A stretch of 64,000 bases of DNA from Ananas comosus (GCF_001540865.1 NC_033628.1:13824311-13888310), one strand, 5' to 3'; counted from the first letter of the stretch, positions 21,744 to 35,200 are shown. Notes: generated by a model not told the origin, from the sequence alone. Numbers and translations are program-made.

Positions 21744-22487
21744 TTATTGTCTTCCAATAATAAAAAAGTAAAAGTAAATAGCTCCAATTAATTACTATTA
21801 TTATTTATTTATTTATTTAACAGGGATATCAATCAAGGATCTAATCCTGGTTACGCAGCTCGCAACGGTTTTTATTTATTTTCTGTTACGGGCTGGGTGG
21901 GTCCCACGGTCCAGCGTGTATATATATAAATATAAATTTATATGAAGTCATAATATTTTTTACCACGTGGCATGTTATCTTTCATCCTCAATACCCTACC
22001 CTTAATCTTCCCACTCATCTAATTAAATGAAAGTTACAACATTTAATTATATACACTATACTAATATTCTATGGGTTTTATAACTTTAATCCACTCCCCT
22101 TCTCCATTAACCCCAACCCTCTATAGGATAAAAAAAAACCACGTGACATATTATCCTTCATTCTCATAGCCTAATTTTAAATCAAATCACCTTCTCCTCT
22201 TCTCAACGTCCAACTCTTTATCTCCCTACTCCTTTAATTATACGTAAAGTGTAACATTTAATTACATGCACCATATTAATATTCTATCGATGAGTAGGTT
22301 CTAGCTATAATTTTATTTTTTTAACAGTTGAATTTAATCATACAAATTGACTGTACTTAATATGATATACCTTCCTATATATCAATAAATTATAAATATA
22401 AATTTTATTAAAATTTTTAATATTTGTTTTTATTATCTACCCGCTGCATTGCGCTAGTTTCTACATTAATATATATATATATATATG
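21740..22487. other. AT-rich intergenic DNA upstream of YAK1
   Basis: No gene seen. Two loosely similar blocks containing CCACGTGGCAT / CCACGTGACAT, followed by TTATC-TTCAT and later AATTAA-type words, occur near 21963 and 22138, suggesting an old duplication or repeat relic. Confidence 0.4.
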
Positions 22488-22960
22488 GAGAGAGAGAGAG
22501 AGAGTCGGACTACTATGCAATCGGTAGTACGGAGCATTCCATGCTACCAAGTTGTTTTCGATGATGCGGCTTCCAAATCGACGATCGGCTCCGTTAGACT
22601 TGATTTACACTATAGAAAGTATTTGAAAACTAAATTTCAGATTTTTTCGACATCATTTGACTAGTGATCAAAAGATCTCAAAATTGATAATTTTAATGGC
22701 CGATGTGGTGTGTTTGTGAGTTTAACGGTGTACAATAATCCAAATACGATGAAAATTTTATAGAAAATTCTTTTCACTATTTAGAGTAAGATCAGTATAT
22801 CTGATCTTGAATTTAAATCTTTTATTATCATTTTTCATGAGATTTTTATTTTTAACCGTTCAAATTTAGACTACTTGTTTGATAGGTAAATGATATCGAA
22901 AAATTATAAAATTTAGTTTCTAAATACTGTTAATATCAAAATTAAATTTAATTCACGATT
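22488..22960. mobile_element. Long-hairpin Micron-like MITE, right end lost
   Basis: Preceded by (TA)n and (GA)n; starts TCGGACTACTATGCAATCGG after the GA tract. Carries the family marker words AAGTTGTTTTCGATGATG, ATTTTTTCGACATCATTT and GGCCGATGTGG that also occur in the 30301-30888 copy. The right inverted end is not recognisable, so this copy is truncated or decayed. Confidence 0.65.
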
Positions 22961-25914
22961 TATACTTAAATTTAAATTTTAATATAAAATAGATGAAAAT
23001 GAATGCTATTTTTTAATAAATTGATCATAATTTTTCATTTTTATGTGAAATATTTGTAACGAATTAATTATAACTGTTTGTATGATTAGATTTATAAATG
23101 GATATAAATGTTATTTTTAAACAGATTGATCATAATTGTTCTTTCGTTCTTATTTGCAAAAAAATTTAATAAAATGCCAACGAAAATATTTATTTATTTT
23201 TTGATTTCGTCTCTATACACTTTTATACATAATATAGATAAGAATATATTACTTTTTAACAGATTAATCATAACTGATCATTTTTATTTGAGATTTTTTT
23301 AATAAACTAATCGTACATATATTTGTAGGAAATATAAAAAATATTATTATTATTATTATTTAGATTTCATCTGTTGTTATCTGAATTTATATACGTTTTT
23401 ATATACAGTATATAAATATAGATACATGAGGGTGGTGAATATAGGGGCGGGCGCCGTATCTCTCGGAAAGAAAAGGCCTCAGTCGCCGGGAGATGGCATA
23501 AAATCAATCTTCCGGACGGCACGATCCTTCTCACCCAGCTGAGTTTGGAATTACAGTTATAGATATATAGATATGTTATATTAGATCTTAGTTAGTTACT
23601 GGAGGAGATCTCGGCCGTCGGATCTTGATCGTACGGAGGGCGAAAACGAGAGTGTCGCGATTGAGGCGCCAAGTGCGGATAGAAATCGGCTCGACCGTCT
23701 GATGGGAGCGGAGTTAGGTGGGGCCCGTCTCGTCTCGTGCGCCGATGGATATTGGTCTCTTTTATAAACCAGGTGCAGGTGCAGGTGCAGGTGCAGGTGC
23801 CGGTGCCGGCCCAACCCACATACACGTGTCCATATTCCCGGGCTCCTCTTCTTTTCTTTGTTTGCTTTGTTTTCCAAAAAGGATGGCTATATATTAATTT
23901 GTTGGAGCATGCATGTTGTTTCTTAATTAATTAACGGCCGAATCTGGTAGCATACGTTGAATCCGGTCGTAATTAGATTACCTCGTTATCTGTTGTAGCT
24001 AGGTGGTTAAATATGTAGTTAGTTATATGAGCCCAATGCATACTCGACCGGATATAATTAAATTCCAGATATTGTACGTACTTTTCCCAATACAAAGATC
24101 TAGTTAAATGTACTTCATTTTTTCCTGCTCAAATATCACCATTTTTTAATTTTAAACTATCTCATTAATTCAACTATTTTGTGCCAATTTAAAGGAGTTC
24201 TTAGTTCGTAATGTAACATCATCACAATATCAATCCAAATATAACTGCAAGCAAGATCTCAATAATATATTATATATATGTCAACTAACTGTTAGCCTTT
24301 TCCTTTACAATTTGCGTAATCTCCGTAACAAAATTTTATATTTATTGGCTTTTGCACGAAGTTGAATGTTGAATTTCCGTGCCGTGAGAGGCTTTACAAT
24401 GGAGCGAAGCAATTATTGATACTATATTAATTTGCCTAACAATTAACAACTCTCTTCACCTGGTATGTATGTGTCTCCAGGGTTTGGACATTAAATCATA
24501 AATATAGTAGCATAGTTAGCATAAAAGGTTAGGTGAGATCAACTATATTTTATCAGAGAATATAAAATTCATAAAGACTTTTTCAACTGCAATTTTTTTA
24601 ATTTTTTTCCCGTGAATGTTAATATAAGTGCTTTTCCTTTTCTGCGTGTCATTTGCGTATATAGTGTGGCACAATCAACATCCACCTCTCTGGCAAAATT
24701 ATTGGTTACAACTAAGCAAGCGATAGAGAGAGGGACCAAAGCACTCCACTTGGGTCAAAAGGAATGGGTAAAAGAGATGATTATTATCAACAGTTTATTT
24801 TTTCTAATTAAATTAATATTATTTAAATTATTACTAAAATATTTTATATCCGCAGCATCACACAATTGCTACGTACTACTGTTCTTGATGCTGTAACTCA
24901 AATTACAAAATAGAGAAAGAGCTAGTCAATTCAATATATACACAGAAATTACACGCAACTGTGTATAGATGGATTTCGTAGAAAGGAGTTAGATGATTAA
25001 AAAGAAGGGAACTCCGCAAATAGTTAAAAACAGGAGGGAGGATACTAGCCACTAAATATGTAATAAATAAACAAAAGTATTAGATAGGCGTGAGTGGCTT
25101 GGCAACCTTACCAGATCGGGCAGGTAGAAATAAGGCAAAAACACTACTGAATATATAAGGCTCATTCAACAATCAACACTAAACTTCTATTAGTTAGAAC
25201 AATATTCTGTCGGATGATGGCGGACAAAGTTTCAACACTCCGCCATAAAAGTAGTTAAAGAAGAGAACCCTCAAACGTTATATTGCGTAATGAGAAAAAT
25301 GTAAGAAAAATGTAAAGATTTTCTACCACAGTTCATCACCTGCAACGAGGCTTTAACATAGACGCCACAAAGAAATTGAGATTTTGTTGGCCCATTAAGG
25401 TGCCGATAATTGAAATAACAGATTTCAAAAGATTTGATGCATCGTCAGGATGTCAATAGTCAACAAAATCAAAGTTCAGGATTTAAAGAAGGGGATTTTG
25501 AGTTCTCAAACTTTACAAACTCACCGTCACGTCCAGAGAATTAAAGAACACATTCGTTACTATATCTATTTACAGCTCTAAAGATAACTCAACAGGAAAA
25601 TACAGTAATACACGTGATAGCTTCAGCGGGACTACATATATATCTATATCTATATATATATATATATATATATATCGTCAAGGAAAATCAGAGGGATACC
25701 TACTGAGTGCTTTCTTTTCCACAGAATATTGTGTTGACTAACAAAAGCAGCATTACAGCAGTGCACAATTTTGCAGTAAAAACATAGTTATTTTACAGAG
25801 GATTAATATAGCCTACTTATCCCTCTCTCTCTCTCTCTCTGTCCATCGCCCTCTTTGCCCTTTCTATACATTGATCAGTTCAAAAAATTTCTCGTTTCAC
25901 CTTGGCTTGGTAAA
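22961..25914. other. Intergenic DNA between YAK1 promoter and RopGEF 3' end
   Basis: No supported gene. It is AT-rich, with TA microsatellites (near 25650-25676), a (CT)n tract near 25824-25842, and the CAGGTG hexamer array described separately. The small open frames are low-complexity. Confidence 0.5.
23770..23808. repeat. CAGGTG hexanucleotide array
   Basis: About six tandem hexamers, CAGGTG repeated and ending in CCGGTG variants. Every unit holds an E-box-like CAGGTG. It is in intergenic DNA, ~2.4 kb upstream of YAK1 and ~5 kb from the RopGEF start. Confidence 0.8.
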
Positions 25915-28800
25915 TTAAGGAGAGCAAGATGGGGTACAATATTCACTCTCTTCTTTTCCATAACACCAAGCTTTGTTTCTTAGTGGACTCGCCGCGATCA
26001 CGGTGATCATCTTCGATTTCTTATCAAAAGAATAATCTTTGATGCCCTTGGTGACTTCAGTTCCTTTAGTGCGCCCGTCGACCATGTTCATCTGGTATAT
26101 TAGAGATCGCTTGATGTGGCCCGGCGGAGTTTCAGTGATACCGGAGAGGTATACGTCAGAACAGAAGTCGAATTTGAGAGTGGCGATGGGAGTAGTGGGC
26201 TTCTTCAGGTCATCCTCTATGAGGATATCTCCTATCCTCGACAGTATACTGAATGCCAGTCCAACCAGAACCCTCGAGTAAGCTTCGACAATAGAATGTG
26301 CAATGTCCTACAAAATGGCAACCGGGATTAAAGAGGTCCTTGAATCAAGACGCCAACAACTTTGATGTTATAAAAATGGTTTCTGAATTAATTAATTTGC
26401 AATTCACACGAATCCCATTAATATTAGTATAAGGAAGGTATTCTATTTGACACAGACTAAAATAAACATTTATGTTTCTGAATTGAAGGTACATAGGTAC
26501 AAGTAAAGATAGACCCGCTTACAACGCCTATAGAAAGTAACTACAATTCAACCATTTTGTTTCTCTTCCTTGACCTCCTGAAATTGTGCTTATTTAACAA
26601 TAGAAGAGCAAATCAATGCATTGTTATAGAAAGCCCATCAAAATGTGTGTTTTTTCAGCTTCTTTTCAGAAAATTTCACAATACTCTGTATGGGTAGACC
26701 ATTATCTTTAGCCGCATAACAACCAAACTAACATATTGAAGAATGAACTTACTTTGTTGTATTTGACCTTAATTACTTCAATAAATGTTTGAGGGAGATT
26801 CGGATATCTGCTCTTTATATGCTGCAGAAGTGCCTCAACTTTTTCAGTACAAAGCACCATTTTTTCAGTTTCTAATACATTATCCTTCAAAATGTGCCAT
26901 GGATATCTTATTGGCGATCTCTTATCCATCTCATCAGAAATTTTCTGCTTCCAGGCCAACACTGCCCCCTCCAATCGGTTCACCGTCTCAAGCACTCTGT
27001 GCTCACTTGTGAATTTGAATGAGACGAAGATCTCCTCAGTAGAACAACATTCTGCAGTTATAGCCTGGTATATGTCTTCACCCAATCTAACTCTTCCGGA
27101 CTGCAAAAAAGTTTAAACAAGAAAATTTAACTGATAAGATAGACAGTCCAAGTAATTCTTATTCTTAACCATAGAGATAATTTTCTTTTGGGTCTATTGC
27201 ATATATACACAGCCCCACAAATATGCAAAATTGCCCAAGTACCCCAGCAAGGTTTGTATATCTGTGCATGCCCCCTGAAAACCAAATATGTTCGCACTCA
27301 TGGCCTGAGACGGGTATCTATGCAAAAACAGCTTTCGCATTAATATCACAGGCAGGAGCGCGCATGCAAATAAACAATGTTTCAAGAGCACAAACACATG
27401 TATTATCTTCGTAGGGCTGCTTACGCATTTTGCCCTATTTCTTCACCTACCAGGAAGAACTTTTACTTGCCTTTGGAAGGTTATCCTTGACAGTAGGAGG
27501 AATAGGCATCTGGAGTAGGACTTGTTCATTAATTGTTTTGGCAGCCTTGAGAACTTGGTGGACGAGTTTTGCCTTAAATACAAGCCGCTTTCTTTCCGAG
27601 TGGGAGAGGCCTGAATCAGGAACACGTGGAGATGGGAGCCACCATTTCTTGTTTGCCCTCGGACCAGCATTTCGGCTCCGGCCTTCCTCTCGGCTGCCAC
27701 ACTCAGCATACCAGAACTCCGTGTCCACCATTGAGTCCAACACTTCCTGCAATTGTTTCATTTTTTTTTCCCATTAGTAAGCAGAAACATCAATCATAAG
27801 GTCACAATGCACGTCTTTTCTTTTCTCACTTTTGATCAATCAAGAGTCAAATGATAAACAATATAACATACAATAAGCATGGAATCGAGCTTTTGTAGGG
27901 CAGGAAGATTCACATGAACATCCGAACGAGCTTTTGGGATCATAATCTGCAGATAAAATTTGTAAATAAGATGCCCAGACAAGAGAAGTGTTATTATTTT
28001 GAAAAGGAAGACATTAATATCAAAAGACAGTTTACCTCCAACATCCCACCATTAGCCCCGTTTTGCTGTGAAGGAACCAGCTCAACCATGTAGTTAGTGG
28101 GAGAGAGCAACCACTCCATTTCCCTATGCCACCTGATCTTTTTATCCTCAGATAGGGGTTCCAATTTCCACAGTTCCCCAAAAACAGTTGCTGAAAAGCA
28201 AAATTTATGTTATGTGAACCAAAGGAATTCTGCCAGTATAATTTGGATGAAATGCTTTCATGCACACCAAAATTAGAACGGTTAATTTAACAAAAGTTAC
28301 ATGGACATAAACAGCTGGTAAAATCCTCAAAGATGCTATTAGTTCTATGAGATGCAAAATGAGATTTTAGAGTGAAGGACAACAATACCTGAGAGGTTTG
28401 ATATGGCGTTAGATAATGCAAGAGCAGTGCTGAGCCCTTTGGTCCCTCCAGAGACATCCTCGCCAAGCAACAGTCTCGCAAACTTCTCCTTCATGGCCTC
28501 CACATCCGAGGCAATCATCGAGTAAGTGATCGGCTCCTTCTCTTTACTACAAAGGTTATGAAGGCTTTTGGGGGTGTCCAATTCGTCGAGTGTGTTCTCC
28601 TCCTGCTTTCTCGATAGCAAGCAATGGGAGGAGAAGGAAGAAGAGTCACATGTAATATCTTTGCTAGAGAAGCAGCTCGAGACTTCCTCGTCAAGGGAGT
28701 CAGCGGTCACACAGCCATCCCCACCGGTCATTGCGCTAGCCCCACTTTCCTCATCATATGAGCAGCTGTTCAGTATACGGCTCTCGAGGCCATTGTACAT
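25915..28800 (-). CDS. ROPGEF: Rho-of-plants guanine nucleotide exchange factor (PRONE RopGEF)
   Basis: 552-residue RopGEF, which activates ROP (plant Rho) GTPases by GDP/GTP exchange at the plasma membrane. Exons (minus): 28800-28389, 28190-28036, 27946-27872, 27746-27471, 27100-26753, 26307-25915; the sum is 1659 nt, 553 codons with stop. An acidic/Ser-rich variable N-terminus (~1-96) is followed by a PRONE domain (~97-460): [60 protein letters not shown] (249-252), [30 protein letters not shown] ~95-residue variable C-terminus ends CSP. Start is the first ATG (MYNGLESR); an in-frame GTG two codons upstream is not an ATG. The intron between exons 4 and 5 uses the GC donor AAG/GCAAGT; without it NLPK would not join SGRVRLG in frame. 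Which RopGEF paralogue it is cannot be told here. Confidence 0.88.
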
Positions 28801-30008
28801 TTTCACCCCTGCATTTTAAAAATTTTTTGTTTTTCCTTTGATTTCAGCTTTTTATGTTGATATCCGAGGATGACAAAGTATCAACTTTCTTAAAAGCTTA
28901 GGACTAGTTAACACAAGCAAAGTTTGGGGATCATTTTTTCCTTTTTATTCGAGTTTTACTGTAAAGATGGCTGAATGTCTTGGCTATCTGAACAGCTTAA
29001 AAGCAATTGAAGCCAGCAATGTTGGGCCTCAGCTGCTGTGCATTAACTAGGGAGAATGGAACTCCAAAATTAGACTGCAGGACCACTACACGAAATTCTC
29101 CTTTCCCCCAAGCTGCCTATCTAGCCTGCAAATATCCACTACTGAAATTTAGCGGGTGGTGTTTGTGAGACAAGCATGGGCCATCTGGCAGCACAATGAA
29201 ACAAAGGTAAGTTCCGATACTCGATTAGACTTTTTCTTTTTCTTCTAAAGAAACCCATCCAATAAAGTCATATCAAAATTATCAACAATTCTCTTCTGCA
29301 TCGGTTAGCATGTAAAGTGCAGATGTTAGTGAGAAAAAAAGAAACTAAATAAGATCCTTTCGTAGCCAATAGAATGTATGAAGCAGATGCAAAATGAGAG
29401 GAATGAAAACCACAATAGTTAAATCCATTGATACAGTATAATGCATATAGTTATTCACGGTTATTTTTCAGACAGGTAAAATAGAACTAAATTTGGCGTT
29501 CCGGTTCCGTATTTTTTTTTAGTTTGAAAAAGATTCTAAGCATCACGGACATTGATACGGGATACGGAACACAATATGACCCAGATGCGACGACTCGGAA
29601 GCATTCAAAAAATTAAGTCATGGACACGACACGGACACCGCTAATAAAATATAGTATTAATAATAATAATATAAAATTAGTATATATAAAATTTTTAATT
29701 TTGATAAAATATTGTTATATTTTTCTTATATAAATAAAAGCTAATAAAATTTTCGTTGATAATTCATACATAAAAAAAAAAATTCTCCTCACTATGCATA
29801 ATTTATTTATACTTATATTGTTCAAAAAAGTCAGTCTAAAAAGTCGTTCTAAACCGGCCACGTGATGGCCCTTAGAAAGTGGGCTAAAGAATCTCTCCTG
29901 CCCTCTTCCCGCTTAAAGCATCAACTCCTCCCAAATTCTGTGGGATTTGACACCTCTTTAGGCTTTATCCTTCTCCATGGCCAAGCATATATATATATAT
30001 ATATATAT
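28801..30008. other. Upstream region of the RopGEF gene
   Basis: Expected promoter and 5' UTR of the minus-strand RopGEF gene. No gene or domain was seen. A stretch at 29490-29640 holds GGACACGACACGGACACC-like words of uncertain origin. No TATA box could be assigned with confidence. Confidence 0.4.
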
Positions 30009-30121
30009 GAATTGAGCTAGAATACTTTTAGAAGTATCACCTTCTTGGTGCTTCTAGGTTTCTAGCTCTTGGATTTACTCTTTGATTACTAATAGCCTTT
30101 AAATCAAACACTATTCCACCT
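30009..30121. mobile_element. Truncated Micron-like MITE ending at an N
   Basis: Follows a (TA)n tract and matches the left half of the element at 4231-4449: TTGAGCTAGAATACTTTTA, GGATTTACTCTTTGATTAC and AAATCAAACACTATTCCACC. Homology stops at the N at 30122, so the missing right half may be an assembly gap rather than a true deletion. Confidence 0.65.
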
Positions 30122-30253
30122 NTCTTTTTGGAATGATCAAAGTGCGAGGTTAAATAGCAACCTGAAATAAAACTTTAGGTTATTACACTTCTCATTTTGC
30201 AATCAATTTGTTTGATCAACAATTATACATGATTTTGCAATCATATATGAGCA

Positions 30254-30300
<47 letters not shown>

Positions 30301-30323
<23 letters not shown>

Positions 30324-30863
30324 TGTCTGGCTACTATACTATTATGAGTATGATCGCCCTCGTACTCATAAGTTGTTTTCGATGATAGAACTTCTGAATT
30401 GACGATCCACACCGTTAAACATTATCTAGAGCATTTGAAACATCTAGAAATCAAATTTCATAATTTTTCGACATCATTTACCTTACGATCAAAAGCTCAC
30501 AAAATTGATAATTTTTAACGGCCGGTATGGAATACTTGCTAGTTTAACGGTGCAAAAGAATCCGAATATGTTAAATTTTTGATAGAAAATTCTATTCACT
30601 ACCTAGATAAAGGTCAATAACTCCGATCTTAAATTGAAGAATCCGATCATCCATTTTTAAGACATCGTTCGATTTTGACCGTTCATTTTATGCCCGCTTG
30701 ATGGACTTTATTATGATTTCGAAATATTACGAAATTTATTTTCTAGAAGTTTCAAATACTTTAGATCATATTTAACGGAGTGGATTGTTGATTCGGAAGC
30801 TCCATCATCGAAAATAATTTATGAGTACGAAAGGCCAATACTCATAATAGTATAATAGTCCTA

Positions 30864-30888
<25 letters not shown>
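30301..30888. mobile_element. Complete long-hairpin Micron-like MITE (588 bp)
   Basis: Bounded by (TA)n(GA)n on the left and (CT)n(TA)n on the right. Inverted arms extend about 180 bp each: the left contains GGCTACTATACTATTATGAG, TACTCATAAGTTGTTTTCG and TTGAAACATCTAGAAATCAA; the right contains their complements with mismatches. A short internal hairpin is present in each end (GTACTCATAAG / ATGAGTAT). No open frame. This is the best-preserved copy of the family seen here. Confidence 0.78.
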
Positions 30889-30909
<21 letters not shown>

Positions 30910-32828
30910 TCTACTAAAGGGAATAGTCCGAATCCGAATAGGACCAGATTGGATCCATATTAAATTATGGATAACCCGAGTCAGATTTCCGACCGGGAAC
31001 AGAGGAAGACCAGATCGGGGCCAATGGGAAAACGCCCACCATTGAATGCTCGATTGATTTAAATGAGTGAAATGGTGGCAATGAATGAGCCGAGTCCTAT
31101 CCCGCTTCTTTTTGGGCGTGCAGCAGTGACCCCCATTTAGCAATTCCCGCAACATGATTCATACACCATAAATGCACCCAACAGCGCTCCGTCAAACTAT
31201 CCAGGCGCTGATCGGATGAACCTGCTATTCGCTGTTCATCCCTCCCGACACGACCCTTCTCTCTCTCTCTCTCTCTCTACCTCTCTCGGAAACGAAAGGT
31301 GCATGCATCGTCTCCCTCTCACACTCGCTTCTCTACGCATTAGTATATCGCTCCTCCATTTGGCAGCTAATATTAATCTTAATCAGTAATTGTCGTTAAT
31401 TAATCAGTAATTAATAACAGGGAGTTATGAAGTAATAACAGGGGTGATGATCACTATGCCCCCCGAACCCGAAATTAAATCGGACGGTCATTATTAGAAA
31501 GATCATGTGATGATGATTAATTATAAGAGAAAGTAGCAGGAGGGGAAGGAAGAAGCCTAAGACTAAGATATAGCAGACGGATCATGTTTGTCTCCTTAAA
31601 ATTCACCCATTTTATTATTATTTTTTTAAAAATATTTTTACTATATTTTTTAGAAATAATTAATTATATACAGATGACACGATATAATATAACTGCTGAA
31701 TAATGGACTTAATTTCCTTGGGAGTGATACGACATAACTGCTGAAAAATGGACTTAATTTCCTTGGGAGGAAGGGGGTAGAGATTTGAGCGTACTCTCGT
31801 GCTCCTCGAAGTCGACGCTCATGTCCTTGGTTCGGCGGCGACAACACGCTAACCTCCGCATCTCTTTTTTTTTTCTTTTTTTTTTTTCTTTCCTTCTTCT
31901 GTTTCAGCTCCCCGCACTTGCCCAAATTAACGCTCTCGTCCCTGCCCCCGCCAACCACAGAAATTGGAAACATAAATAAATAGATAAAGTGTATATCAAA
32001 GGGGCTTTTTTTTTAGTAAAATAAAACATGAGCACATTGAAAAATTTACTTTTCTCCGATAAATCGCATAATTTTTTTTTTGTAACTCAAAAAAAAGGGG
32101 AGAATGATTAACGGCTACGGAGAAGGAAATTTGAAATTGGACGACGGCGATTGAAGTTGTTTTTAACCTTTTTTTTTTTTCCGAAGTAGGCGTAGAAAAG
32201 GAGACTGGGGAAAGATGCTAAATGAGCCAAAAAAAAGGTGGCCTCCTTTCTCTATTAATTATAGTAATAGATTTCAAAAGGAAAAAGGAATGAAAAGTAG
32301 AGTTAAAAAAAAAAGCAAAAAAATCATGGCCTCATCTTAGCATATCTTCTCGGTGTCTTTTTCTCTCTTTTTTTTTTGTTTCCATTTTCAATATTTGTTA
32401 AAAACATAAAAAAAAAAAACCAAGAGAAAGGAAGAGTAGGACTATTGGGTGAAGTTTGAAATGCGGGATCTCTCTTCAGAGAAATGAAAAGGGTGATCTC
32501 ATTCGCAAGCGACGAAACTGGGAGTAAAAGAAGAGAAGCGGGGAAAACAATTTGAAAAAAAAAAAAAAAAAAACCTTCGGACTAAATCTTGAATTGAAAT
32601 TTTACGCCATTTGAATGGCGTACTATCAAAAAGCAAGAATCTAACATAAAATTTAAACGTTAAAAATTTTAGAAAAAATTGTCGCGTCTTTTGGATATGT
32701 GTGGCGTGCATTGCACGTACAGTTAACTAGTAATGACTAAATGGCTAACTCAAAGTGAGACTAAACATGATTATANTCTTAAAAAAAAAAAAAAAAAAGA
32801 CCTTCGGGCGCTCTTAAGTGGCTCCTCC

Positions 32829-32859
<31 letters not shown>

Positions 32860-33747
32860 TAAAGGAGTGACCGGGGTTTTTTGAACTCTCGTCGAAACGA
32901 AATCACTAGCAACTTTTAGCAGATCTGCGCGGAATAAAGCACAGGAAATGTGAGTAAATTAACAAGGAAAAGGGGGGAAATGCACGATTTGGAGCTACCT
33001 GAGCTCTCCACGAGTCGCAACAACAAACGCCCCTTCGCTCCTTTTGCCCCTTTTGCGTGTGGGCAGTAGCAACTATGGCAAGGCAGGACAGGAGAAGAAA
33101 TTGGGGCGTACTACAGTGCGTACGTACGAGCCAAGCAGGGTGGGATTTGGGGATTCGGTTTGGGGCCTCGCGGTTCGCCTCCCCTGATCACATCCTACCG
33201 TTCATTTCGCAATAATTAGGGTCCGGGAAAATCCACCAAGCGAATCTCTCTCTCTCTCTCTCACTCTCAATGCAATGGCCAAATCCACCCAACTCAGAAT
33301 ATACATATATGTATTTGTATATATTTTGCCCCGCCTTAATTACAGGCTTTTTATTCTTTTTCCCTTGCCAATAAACGCCCGACACTACCACCACTCAGCA
33401 CAAATCTCAAAGCAATTATCGTGGGAAACCGGACTGGATCGGACCAGGATCCGGACAAAAATGGGCGAGATCGCATTCGAACCTCCCTCCCCCCTCCTCC
33501 TCTCCTCTCCTCTCCAGTCTCCTCTCCTCTCCTGGTTGACTTTTTAATGTAACCGCAGGATGGAGTTGTTACTTGGTGGCTATCACGTGGGCAGCAAGGT
33601 TTAGTGGCTTATGAGGAGGAGGAGGAGCAGCAGCCGAGCAGGGGAGCGGCAGCGCGGAGTTTGGGGGTAGGACCTGGTCGATTTTGATTTTTAAAATGTT
33701 TTGAATCCCGATAAACGAGGCGGCTGCAGCTGCACCATTAAAGTTTC
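30889..33747. other. Intergenic microsatellite-rich DNA, no gene seen
   Basis: Contains CT tracts (31258-31278, 33246-33262), many poly-A/poly-T runs, a CTT-rich tract near 32824-32860, an N at 32776 and a short tandem duplication at 31676-31772. Open frames here translate microsatellite or poly-T and show no domain. Confidence 0.5.
31676..31772. repeat. ~48-bp tandem duplication
   Basis: Two adjacent copies share AACTGCTGA.AATGGACTTAA then TTTCCTTGGGAG. The first copy has a small insertion (ATATAAT) relative to the second. Confidence 0.75.
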
Positions 33748-34480
33748 GGGTATGGGTCCGGATATTTTATACCCATATCCGATTTGGACTCGATCCGAAC
33801 CTAACTTTTAAATGGGTAGAGTCCAGAATATTTTTCAAATCCGGATCCAGACCCGGACCCGATGAAATATCCGATAGTAAATAAAAAAAAATAAACTTTT
33901 GAAGTTGAAGGATCAATTTTAATATGACTTATAGATGATGAGTCACTACGTATTTTCGTCCTAATGAAATTCTAGCCGTCTCTTTTACTCATTACTTTTT
34001 TCTAATTTTTTTACTCTTTGTTTTCTACTCTTTTTTTTTCACTTCATTTTCGCCGACAATATTTCATTGTCATCATCATCATCAGTGTCATCATCATCAT
34101 CAGCGACAATATTTCTTTTGAATGAATTTTATTGGACGGTACAATTTATTAGAATGCGAGTTTTTTTATGGTGGGCTTTATAGTTTGTCTATTGACTATT
34201 TAATGAAGTTTATAAAAAAAAATATTTATACGGATATTCCTATCCGATCTAAACCCGATCTATATCCGGTCTTGAACGGATAGTATACGGGTAGTCACTA
34301 CCCAGATTCGCTCAAATAGACCCGATGGGTATATTAGTAACTTTAGTACCCAAATCCGGATCCGACCCAAAGTTAAATGGGTAGGGTATATATATTTTTT
34401 TGTAACCATTTTTTTTTAGGGTATGGATACAGTATATTAATTACCCAGACCCGATCCGGTCCACGGACATCTTTACCCCC
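33748..34480. mobile_element. Candidate hAT-like element with CGGGT/ACCCG subterminal repeats
   Basis: Both ends are full of GGGTCCGGAT, ACCCGAT and ATCCGATC words in both orientations (33748-33860 and 34225-34480), while the middle (33880-34200) is ordinary AT-rich DNA with an ATC/CATCAT run. Such terminal clustering of CCCGA/TCGGG words is typical of some non-autonomous plant DNA transposons. No terminal inverted repeat or target duplication could be fixed, so the limits are approximate. Confidence 0.4.
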
Positions 34481-35200
34481 GCCTATAGTGGTTAGTATAG
34501 TAGTACTATCTTTCCCCTTTACCCAACTTGAGTTATGAGTATGAATGAGATTTCTTTCTTTATCTGTAAGAAAGAAGAAAAAAAGTACTAAATTCAAATT
34601 ATAGTAAAATTCATGATTTTATGGACCCACTTACACACACTTACACGCGCGCGCCAGCCTTATTAATTAGCCTATGTGAGACTAGTAATCAACACGCCAT
34701 ATGTTAATTCACAAATCACAACTACATGAATATACTATTACATTAATTATCATCGTAATCAGCTACCAAATTGTCCACCAGTTGCCTCTATCCCTGGTAA
34801 TCTAACGAAGAATTCGCTTTGTTTTTTTCTCTTTGATTTTGATGACAGTACCGAATCAAATATCGTTCTCACCACGGATACATTAGACAGATCATGTACC
34901 TACTTCTACAAGTAGGTGGGGATGATATACCATGAGCTAAAGTAATTAATTTTTCTTTTTGAACAATGTGTACAAATAACTAAAATTAATCTTAAATTTC
35001 ATAATACAGTTCCTGTGGACCAGATTTTATTTCGAATGCTCTTAAGAATAGGCATATATTAGCATTTACTCAAGAAACTGGTGCTCCTTTCTAATTAAGC
35101 TACTGCAATATATACACGCACGCTATGTTATGACTATTTCTGTTGCATTTCCCTTTAGGCAAATCGTTTCAGTTCTTTTGGCACCAGAGCTGCTCGATGA
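34481..35200. other. Intergenic DNA, nothing supported
   Basis: AT-rich, without recognised genes. A short ACACAC/GCGC tract lies near 34632-34655. Confidence 0.4.
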
